From contig NC_087064.1 of assembly GCF_963678635.1 (NCBI RefSeq), forward strand, positions 70,805,465-70,869,464: a DNA stretch of 64,000 bases, given 5' to 3'. Positions 12,401 to 24,400 of the stretch are shown here, piece by piece. The DNA is from Symsagittifera roscoffensis. Taxonomy: Eukaryota > Xenacoelomorpha > Acoela > Convolutidae. Every line of letters begins with the position of its first letter. The stretch's first letter is position 1. The position numbers and the translations under genes were made by a program. The notes under the pieces are model-generated. The model was not told where the DNA came from. It did no database searches and worked only from the letters and a program-made list of their open reading frames with translations.

Positions 12401-15400
12401 CGATGTTTTCATGCAATCACAAAAAAAGAAGAAATGTTCATTGCTAGAAACATATCATCAAAAATTATTACAAGAAAACATGAAAGCAGCCCCGGATATA
12501 TCATATTTTTTTCTATTACGTGACATATTATAGAAAGACACATTTATATTTCCATTAAAGTCTGGCATAGATGCAATCCAAAAACTCCAACCACCTTCGA
12601 ACAAAAACAAAATACAAGATTTCTTGGATTTTTACCTACTTCTTAAGTAAATACGTATGTAAAATGCAGTTATACTTAAAACCATTCTTCAACATCCTTA
12701 GACAGCAGAATAATTTTGAATGGACAACAGAACATCGGAAACGATTTGACGAAATAAAAACTCTTCTCATGAACAATTATCAAGCAGTATTCCAGATCCC
12801 GACCAACCATTTTATGCCATGTGCGACGCCTCAAACTTTGGATTCGGCGCAGCATTAATACAATCTCACAATGGAACAAATAAAAGGAAGCTCATTTCCG
12901 CAAACTCTAGACTATTCACACAAGCTGAACTTAGACTCTCTACTCTTTTGAGAAAATGCACAGCCACAATATTTACACTTACAGTATATGAAATTTTAAT
13001 ACTTGGATCTAAGCATCCAACAGTTTTTTTTACAGATAATTTTTCTTTTTACACAAAAATCAAACCCAAATCATAGAGTTTATAGATTTAACTAAATTTG
13101 TTAAAAATTTTCAAACTTACATATAGTTTGCACAGCAGGAAAAAACCTCGCACTACCCGATACTCTCAGTAGAATTACACCACCAGAATTGTTAAACAAG
13201 AAAAGCAACAGTTGAAATAAAACAAAATATTAAATTTTTCGTTGCACAAGATGAAACCTCACCAAGATTAGAGTGCAAATATGCAGTAAAAACTGACAAG
13301 ATCAATCACAAAAGAATAATCTATAACATTTTTTTGCTATATCTAGATTGTCAAAAAAATCACTACGAAGTAGACCTACTAGGGGAATCTACATTCAAAA
13401 CGATACCATACTCTTCATGGATTAAAAACAACACACAGCAAAAACCAAACAAACAAAAGTTATATAAAAAAGATCTATTGCCTTTGATAGAAAAAGAAAA
13501 TCTCACTGATAATATAAATTTATCAAGCCCACCAAATAATGACTCAAAATATACAATAAACTATGTTTCTAACCTTCATGACCCACTAGATACAATACCT
13601 CTATCAATAAAGGAAATTGAAAACAATTTTCTCGCAATAACAGAAAAAATAACATTCGAGTTGTTACAAAAACATCAGAACCTTGACCCAGTCATTAGAC
13701 AATTAAAATCTTGGCACAAATAAAAAACCAAGCCATTTAAAGCCGATACCACCATTCTAGGAAACAAAACCCTTTTTAGATATTTCAGAAAATTTAACAA
13801 CACTCTATCAACGAAAACACAGATATTCTAGAATACCAAACATCCGATGTCAAAGTATCCTGCCTACCTTTAAGAATGATGCTTATTGCTTTTCATACCT
13901 CTCACTCTTTACACACTAGAGGACACTCAAGAAAAGCAGAGAAAACATACTCAAATTTTATGAAAAAAATTTATTTCCCAAATGCACCAGTTTTGATAAA
14001 AGTATTATGTAATGATTGCATAACGTGTCAATTAAACAAACCATATCCAAACCAAAAACAAATGGCAGAAAAACAAGATTTTAAAGGACAAAGTCTATTT
14101 TTCAATCACAGAATTTCATTCGATACAAAAGGAACAATATCACCATCCTCAGAAGGAAACTCATATATAATGGTCATAGTCGATGCATTCACACACTACG
14201 TAGCACCTAACCCAGTACCCTACTATACTGCTTATTATACATGTACAAAATTTTATGAACACTGGATAGCAAAATTCGGTTCACCCGTAATTCTTGTTAC
14301 AGACATTGGCACTGAATTTACAAACAATGAAATCATTACACTATGCCACTTATATAATATTAAGCACAAACCACGTACATCTCATGCATCTTGGACTAAT
14401 GGATTAGTCGAAGGCATGAACCGTTCATTACAAGAATATCTTAGATGTATCAGTAACGGAAATGACACACGATATATGAATGCTCAACATATGTAAAACT
14501 TTTACCACTATCTTATAACACACAAATCACAACTTTAAGACAATCACCATATGAAATGGTTTTTAACCAAAAACCACGTAAACCGATAATTATCACTGCA
14601 AATTATTCAAAAAATACAGAAGGCTATTGTCAACCCACTGAAGAATGAATATGTTATAATCTACCATTAAATACCCGCGATGAAGATCACTTTCATCAGC
14701 CACAAATACTAAAATTAGCTTCCGGTACATACACCGAATGGATTCTAAACAGAGACAAAAACACAACGAAAATTACCAGAAAGTAACAAAAAAAAAATGT
14801 TACAAAGTCAAAATATTAATTCCCAAATAAATTCTCGATTTACCCCAGCTACAAATTTAAAAATGGGAACAAACGTTTTAATTCCAAGTTTTACAACACA
14901 AAAAGGAACTTCTAAAAATTACAACCACTCCGAAAATGACCATATAAAATAATTGATAAACCCACTGATGTGACATACAAACGTATAGACCTAAGCAAAA
15001 AAGAAATCGTTCAACACCGAAACAATCTTTTACCTTATTATCCAAAAGTTTACGCTCTTCGAGAACTGACTCATTTATACTTCCTACAGGACTTAAAGTT
15101 ATTCAAAATAACTCCAATCACGAACAAAATCAAAGCACTGATATAAATTCTATCAAAAAACCATTAGATAAACAAGAAAGAAAACTTCCCAAACAAAGAT
15201 TAAAAAATGTAGACAACAAAGAAAAAACTCAAACCGGAAGAAACAATCAAAAATTAGAAGAAAAAATTCTACAACAAGATCAAAAACAAAAATCTCCACA
15301 TAGACAATCATCGCGACTTCGAAAACAGCCATGCAAAGATTACAAAATTTTCATCCCACAATCTAAAATATTAAAGAAAGTAGAATGTCAGAAACCACAT

Positions 15401-18400
15401 TAACATTAAATAACGTTTTCACCTCTTGCAAATCTTTTCGTAACCCAAACATTTTCTCAAAATTCATGCTGAGAAGCACTCGAACAAACTAGTTCAAGTT
15501 CAGCCAATCAGAACCTTTTCAGAATCATCACCTCATTTTTGACACAACTTCTTTAGCCGACAAACAATCACCTCCAAGCCAATCTCTAACTGTAACTAAA
15601 GGACCTCCAGGTCAAAAATAAGCAAACCGATAACCATTGACACCTGAAATAAACAAAGTCTCAATATTACAACCCTCTTCTATCAAGCAGTACAAAGATC
15701 AACAATAATGTCCCAACTAAGTATCAAATACCCCTCAGGCAAAAATACTAATTTAGCCTAAAGAACTAAATGTACATGCTCATTGTTGCCTAAAAAACGA
15801 GTATCTCTTAAATACCCACAATCATCCACTAAATAACAAAAAAAAAACAGAAAGACCTCTGAGAGCCCTCCAAATATTCTTTTATCAAAAATTGCCGAAA
15901 TCCAACCTAATTGCAAAAAACCAATAAATAAACTGACCACACTCGAATTTAGCCTTAAAAAACAATACTTAGCTTGACGAAACGAATCAGTCAAACAGTC
16001 AACAATTTTCAAAACTTTCTTTCAAAACTTTTTCAATCCTTCCAAATTTTTTCAAACTTTGTATAATCTTCATATCCGATATTTTGAGATATTCATCCTC
16101 TCCCTGATAATTTTTTGCAACTTTTTTATCATCATTTTCCCAGCCTAAACCTACGTTAGTTTTTCTAAAATCATTGACTACCTCCTCAGGTACGATATTT
16201 CGAATAACTATCTAAATATTTCAACATCTATTCAGTAGAACAGATCAACAACAGATCAGTAGAACTAATCAACAACCCCCACATCAGTCCCCACCAACAA
16301 CGTCCCAAGAACCTCCAACAACACCAACAAATAGTCAAACAAATAACCCCCAATCATCAACACGCATCTCTTTCGAAGACAATCCATACACATTTGAAGA
16401 AAGACACGCACGATTGTCCGAACCACTAGAACCAGTAATTCGCCAAGCATCTTTAAGCGAATCACAATACGAACCAGTATATAATATTTACCCCCCTCTC
16501 CAACAAGATCTTAATACAGCAAAACACCAAAATCAAAACCAAAATACGCTCGAAATAAACAGACAAGTTATTCATCCAAGACGAATTAGAAATATGCAAT
16601 CCCCAGAGTTAAATTCAACATACCTCATTCACCAATAGCAACCCCTATAGACCTCTCCAGTAGCACATTTCGAAGTACTCCCCTGACCCCAACACAACAA
16701 AACACATCGAATATCCCCTCAGATTATTTAGGTTCAACCCCTACATCTGAACAAATCCGAGAAAATCCTTTCAATCCCCCAGCCACTACAGAACATCTCC
16801 CATTTAGATGACACAAGCTTTTACTCAAGGCGAACCAAATTTAGTAAACGACCCAATAGACACAACTTTGTCACTACCAGAAACACATTCACTCCCTTCA
16901 ACCCCTTCCATAACTCAAATCCAACAAACACCATTTCCTACAAATTTTCATACAAATCTTGGCGCCAGATATAGAGAAAATTTATCAAATACCATACACC
17001 TACGATTAGATTGGAATATATTCATAGCAACCCCTCCTTTATTAGGACAATATCACGAAAACAACAGATTACACAACTGGACACTTAACACATTACAATA
17101 ACGACAAGATATCCACAAAGATATACAAGAACATAACATACAAATACTTACACAATATAATCTCACACTAAAATTTGAAATCCCAATGAGACTAAACAAT
17201 TAAATTCATCATTCCTTAACCCTAGCCGCTCCCCCCGCCCGAATCCAACAGCTTAATCTTTACCTCCCCTCATTTATAACCACAGAAATCATCTACAAAT
17301 ACGATAGATACACAAAAAAGACAATTGGATATATCACGTTTTATAATCCATACTCAGGACTATCAGACACATGTATCTTCTAAATTTACTACTTTTCCAG
17401 ACCCTTTTATTTTTCAATTTCTCAAAAACCTGATCATAACAATCATTCCCCCCGAACAGGACCCCAGGATTTACTAGTCACACATTACGACTATGAAAAA
17501 ATGAACAAAAAACATTACATAAATAAATAATATACCAATATCCGAACCAAAATCAATCGAAACAACAAACATAATAGCTACACTTTACTCAAAAGCACGA
17601 GCTACGATACGAATAGGATACAAATTTACAGCAACATTTTCCGAAAAGAAAGTACATTGTTCCCATGTTTCAAACAGAAACAAAAACAGACTAGATCATG
17701 AACATTTTTTTTTCAAAGTACAATCAAAAGACTATTAGATCTCAGCCCTGACGATTGTAAAAATGAACACAAACGATTAAAAAGAACATCAAACAAAGGC
17801 ACAAACAAGAAATTAGAAAACTTTCGAGTTTTTCTAGACTCTGCACATCAAGCCGAATTTGAAAGATACGAAGGTCATATAAAACTAGATGACAAACTTC
17901 CATTCCACAGAGCACATGGAAGGTTAATTTATGTACTCCATGATAAAAATTGGATACCACACATTGGAGTAAGCAACCCCTCCAATTGTAAAGCTGACAC
18001 TAAAAGTAAAGGATACCAAGAAATAATGTTTTTTGATTGGAAAATACAATTCAGAAAAGTACAACTAACCTGAGATTTGAAAGATGACACTATAGTTTCT
18101 CAAAAAATTAGGCTCCCTTGCAAAAACGACCAAGGATACTGCAATCCTACTACACGAACACAAGCAACAACTGTTTAGTTCCCCGAGGACACCTGTACCA
18201 CATTTCAAGTAGCAAAAATACACGCTAGAATGATAAAATTTCATCAAAAAAATAATTCATTGAATCAATCCCTTCTGAAGATGTGAACTCTGATCAACTC
18301 AGACATAGTAATTATAGATTTAGAAACATTCACAATATACAAAACATACTGAAATTTTTCCAAATATACCCAGAAACGGAACTTGCATGTAAATACGTCA

Positions 18401-21400
18401 AACCACTTTACAAAACACAACAACCAGAAATTCTTGTCGAATACAAAAAAGTTTTGACATGAATACAGGAAAATTCATTATACATCCAATGGCATCATCA
18501 CACTCAACTAGTGACGAAAATTCATATATTTTTTTTGTGGTATTACACTTGTACCAAAAAAGTATCACCTTTATATGTTTTTGAAGACAAAAGATGCTAT
18601 AAAAAAATCCCAATATTCTACGAAAACAAAGTTCATTTTGTTGATACACTCTACCGAAGAACTTATTTCTGGGATGCAGCAGTCCCATGTAGATCAGAAA
18701 AAAACCACAACGTAGTAAAAATGAACCCTGACAAAGATAAAAACTACCTTCTCAAACCATACCCTACACTTATGCAACCACTAAAAAAGTTTTCACCAGA
18801 AAGCATTAGAGCTATTGCCCGCAATCCAAATATCGATTTACAATCGATCGGCATATACTCGAAACCTGACATTCAACATCACATAGGTACACAAGAATTT
18901 CAAGAATTACTCACAAAAATTGACACTATACAGCGACAATCTATAGACTAAAACCTACGCAAACTTGCAGAAACAGCAGGCTTTTCCGACATATACGCAC
19001 AACACTATAGCGAATATTTTAAAGATATAAAAGATTACATTTACTTAAATGGCGAAAAATACAGGGCACAAAATATATCACCGATAAATATATTTATTTT
19101 CGTAAATTTAAAAAACGAACTTCTTGTCTTTCTAGGATGGCCATACTACATCTTAGAAATATTGACTAATTTATACGCAAAGCTTACCTTTATTGAATTT
19201 CTTTTCTCTCTTAAAAGGAATCTACAAAACATGTGCAATATACACACAAGTAAATAAACAAGCAAACGTAGCACGCATACTTTTTGCAGGGTTTTTCGGA
19301 AAATTTTCTACATCAATAAATAAAACACTTTTAGACGCTCAAATATTAGAATACAATACCTAGCTATTAACAACACCGAACACATCTGACAATTCACGAA
19401 ACAAAACAAATACAACGCCTACAGCACCACAACGACAACACCTAAATCATAATCATCCCTTTCATTAGTACTACCACGAAAATTCAGAAATATAGCCCTA
19501 ACAGACCTCATAACTTCGAGATCTAATTATCCACAAAGCCCAATTCAACACATAATAACCCAAAACCTAAACTATAACCATCCCTTCCATTAGTACCACA
19601 AAAATTCAGAAATATAGCCCTAACAAACCTCATAACTTCGAGATCTAATTATCCACAAAGCCCAATTCAACACATAATAACCCAACAACCCAATTTAGAA
19701 AACACATACGAACAAATTATAGAACAATCTCATACTACTAATTTTCGTTCTCAGAACAACCATCTTTTTAGCCCACGATGAGCAGCCAAATTGGAGCACT
19801 TCATCGCTCAATTTCTTACCCAGACAACCTCCAGAGCAATCTCCCCAACATCCCACATTTTGCTTTCCCTCCACCTCAATCACCTTATGATAACACTTCA
19901 TCCATCATGGAATGAGACACCAATTCCAACACAACTGTATATAACACTATCTCCCAACTTAATAACTCCAATATCGAAACCCCCGACGAATTTGAAAACT
20001 CCGAGCCCAGCTTATATACATTTTCCCAACCTCTCTTTCAAACTATTCATTCCCAAGTTTAAATTGAACTGCCCTCCCCTCCCTCTTCCATTTCAAATGT
20101 AACACCCATATATTCCCTTTTAACCAGTGAACCATCCGATAACAATAGCTCTGTTAATACGCAAATATCACCCGAGCTTGATAGTTTCATAACACTTCAA
20201 CAACAACTACAGCACCCTCAAACACTAACCATTCACCAACTCTCACAATCTATAATATCATCCAACCCATGAGCCCTAACTCCCTCGTCACACTATACCC
20301 CTTCGCAAAACCCAACTTCCTCATCAACCCCATCCTCCAGTACAAACCGAGCTTACCGAACCGTTAAAAGAAAGTTCCCAAATACTCCATTTCCCTCTAA
20401 CCCAGGTACATCCACAACGTTTGTCAATCATCCACTTCACACTAATACCAAATAATTTCACGAAATATGTTTACCCTTTTTCCCTCAGTACACATTTTTT
20501 CATTCAGACCCCATTGACAAAAACCCTAACTATGTAAATGAGCACGTATTATGCCCTACTATTTCATGGATATCATTCTATCACTTTACTAATCCACTCT
20601 CACTACCAGTATATATCACCCCTCATGACAACGAACTATGCAGCACCCCCCTCCATTTTCTAACAACAGCACTAACCCCAAAACAATTCACACAGATAGG
20701 ATACAAGCAATCACTATGCAAATTCACCGCACCCAAATCTAATGAAAATTCTATCGATTACTACGATGATAACATCATACGACCTAACGAAGACATATTT
20801 CTCAACGACGACCAATTTGCTAATCCACAACTAACAGAGAAATTTTTCATCAAAACACCACATATTTTCACACTCAACACCTTAGACAAAAAACACGACA
20901 ACGTCTTTTCAGCAGCACTCCGTGATACTCATGCAAATGATTCATACTTTAACAAATTTAACCACTTTTCACTAGCCATTCATTTCCTCACACCCAAAGA
21001 ACGTGATTTGCACTGTTCACATGACGTCATGCTACAAACTAAACAAACACACACGTACACTAACTACCAGTTCATCCAACCTCATTACACATCTAACACA
21101 TCAGCACGACAACTTCACCATAGATATCAATACATCAACTCTAAAAACATCTCACCATTTTTTCTTAATTTCACCTATTGTATTAAAGATACTAACCTAC
21201 AAGGCATCCTCCGTAACTACGATCCCATCACTCAATTTTATATATTCTCTCCCCTAACCAAATTCTTCAACGTAGACGAATCCCCTACGCGAATCCCTCC
21301 AGCCCATTGAAGTCCCAATCCTAGAAATTATACATAACACTCGATATAATCATAAACTTTTTGACCTTATTCAAAACACACCATTTGATTTCTCACCTAC

Positions 21401-24400
21401 CACTGAAGAGCACAACATCATTAAAGCACTGAAGTTGCTTTGCCACTTCTTCAAACCAAACACATCATTCGTTTGCTATCTAAATTACTAACCTCATCAG
21501 ACATCATCCACGACGTTATTCCCCACGGATTCTTCACCGACGATTAGGTAATATGAACTAAATAAATTAATAACAAATACAAACAAAAATTAACCATTCT
21601 TAATATATATTTTCTTTTTTTTTCATAGCCACAATCATCAGTCATCTACAATGAACAAAAGCGAAATAACAAACAGAAAACTTTTTCTAAATTCATGAAT
21701 TTCTATTTAACCAATTCCAAAAATAAAAGATTTCAATACATTAACTCTAAATCAAATTGCATTATTCAGTAATATTCTCCCGTACAAAGCAAAAAATTAA
21801 TGTAAAAATTCTTTTCCCCAATGCGGCAAATATTCTTACAATTGAAAATAAATTGATAATTTCATTTCCCAAATCAAGCAGTAAACTCCATAATTTCAAA
21901 GTACTAAATTAATAAAAATTGCCCGTAAATTGGAAAAGCAGTCCTAACCTTTTCCAAGAAGCTTCTTTAGATTTGAAATATTCACTCGCCAGCAAATTCT
22001 ATCCACAATTGCACAGCTCGCCCACTAAGAAGTGTTTAAATTAATGAATTTAAACTTTAACTTTCACTGATAATAACTCTATCCACTATTAACACGTTTC
22101 AAATTTTCCTTTAACCCGGTTGGAAAAGAATTATATAATAATGCAAACTAACCAACGCAAACTTACTAAACAAGACAAACCACAACCTAACAGCATGACT
22201 AAGAAAAGAAAACCCACGGTACCCAAACTGGATTAACACGAGCTTAGAACTGGATAAATTATTTTTTTTTGAAGAATACTTTTAAGTCTGAACACAAAAG
22301 AACAAAACACCAAAAACTCGAAAGACAAACCCAAAACAAACAATTTGATTTTTGAGAAAAAGAAACATTTAAGACAACAAAAGAAAAAACCAGTAATAGG
22401 AAAAGCACGAACTAAAACAGGACCCTCCAAAAAAGAGAGCATGAATTTATACCCTCACTCCTGGCCTAACCCACCAGAAGAGGACGTCGTGCGCATGCTC
22501 TATAGCCGGCCTCACCCACCGTGCTACACTCACGCTTTGTGACAACACCCTCTATTTTTGACGGGAGTTACTCAAGTGTGAGCAGCTCTTAAAAATAACC
22601 GAACTAAATAATAACGCTTTTGCGATAAAAAATAATACAAGATCATGACTAAAAACAAGAATAACAAAGATGTATATAAATAAATAAAACAATGCAGTAT
22701 ATAGGTAACATACAGCCCAAAGAAGAGAAGCAAGGAACTTGACAACCCAATCACACTCCAACTACGGAATGGCAAGACACACCTGACATGCTGCCTACAG
22801 TCACTACACTCAACGGATTTAAAGTACGACTTGGCATCGCAGTAAGGGAAATCCATTGCAACCGAACAATGGCCATCTCGATGTTCAAGTATACGTACAG
22901 ATCCAAGTCACCAGGCACTGCATCCAAAGTCAACTTACATGACACTCCCGAATATGATTGGACCATTGCTATTCTCTAAAATTAACCAGATCAACACTCA
23001 TCACAACCGATCAAAAATCATAATACGATCTCCCGAAACTATCGTGATGACATCTATCTCTTCTTCCAAACCAGAAAAAAGAATATGCTAGCAACCTCCA
23101 AAGAAAAACACCATCATCCGTCCTACCCTACAATAGAACATTGAGAAAGTAAAACTCTCTAAACCCCGGATGGGTGGAACCAGATCTAAACTAGTATCTA
23201 TCATTGGTTATTTTTATGATATTTTATCTCTATAAAATATTAAATACTAAACAATCATACTCCATCAAACTAACAACCCATTTATTTGTAAGTGTTGCAA
23301 CTACTTGTAGTTTGAACACCAGAACAATTTGAATTAAACTTAGAATACAGTTGTTCTCATTCTGGAACTAACTCGCGTGAACCGGTGTACATTCGATCTA
23401 TGGAGACTAGGAGATATAAGAGTAAGATTAAGATTGGTATTAGGCTAAGAAATTACACGAATCTATCCGGCCGAAAATAAAATAGCGTGACCAGCAGACG
23501 GTGTACCTTATCTGAAATTACTCTAGGAGTATAGTAATCCGTACTTAACTCAGATGTATGACTGGAATTTAGGTATATTCAAAATTTAGTTATATGTAGT
23601 TGTCAAAACTTTTTCAAAAATTTTTGATGTTTTTTTTAAGTGTTTGATTCCCAAAATGTCACTAAAAATTCAAAAGTAATTTTACTTGCTTAGACATAAG
23701 TTTTCAGGGCTTAAAATAAGCTGTTGTAAGGCTGCTTGCTCGCTTTATTTGCTAGAAATGAATGAAATTTTTTTAGTGTCGTTTCAATCAAGACTGTAGG
23801 GGCTATATTTATTATATCACTCGAACCATTCAAATGTTATCCCTGATTTTGCGAGGAAAAAAAGACAGAAAAAAAAAGAAAAAATAAACTAAAACAAATT
23901 CGAAACAAAAATGGTCGGAAAAATAAATATCTCTGTTAAGCAATAGCTTGGATCTTCCAATTTTTCTTCATATATATTTACGTATTGAACGTTCTAACTG
24001 TTGAAATGAGATTTTTATTTGGCTAGTTTAGAAAAAAATTGTTGAATTACTTCCAGTCTTCTTCACAAATTTTTCACATTGTTTTGGCATTAGGAAAACA
24101 TCTTAGTGTGGAGTAAGCTAAGAAGTTTTCCTAAGGCCAAACAATGCGACAAATTACAAGCCAAAAAAAACTTCACTCACCACAATCTCCCCCACTCTCC
24201 CACTCTTACTCATGACACATATTTACCCCAATCCTTTCAAACAATTATGCCCCGAAAGATTTTGGCTGTGTTATTTTGGGCTGTTGAATGTAATAGAAGG
24301 GGGGGGGGGAGGGGGTTTAATGTGGGAAGCGTAGGTTTGAGGAAGTGGCAAGTGTCTCTTGTCTGTGGGACTGTGGGGCAAATTTGGGGTGAGTATGACA

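Larger units (their letters stand above)
6725..23556 (+). mobile_element. giant env-bearing Ty3/gypsy-type element with GATG target duplication
   Basis: Two direct repeats, 6729-7119 and 23175-23552, both start TGGAACCAG and end TCA, and are flanked by GATG at 6725-6728 and 23553-23556. This is a 4-bp target-site duplication. Between them, in one orientation, are a tRNA primer site, gag-like region, retropepsin, RT with YLDD, RNase H, DDE integrase, a pol tail, an env-like region and a further ORF. The element is 16.8 kb, about twice the length of most gypsy elements. Many stops and frameshifts break every gene, and the LTRs differ at roughly 7-8% of positions by eye, so it is old. It sits in intron 1 of the A4GALT-like gene, same strand. 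The + strand is A/C-rich and very poor in G. Confidence 0.85.

Noticed and set aside
7500-22500. Possibility that the A/C-rich region is an integrated large DNA virus or Polinton
   Set aside because: LTRs with target duplication, primer site and RT-RNase H-integrase order identify a retroelement. No DNA polymerase, ATPase or capsid gene of such elements is seen.
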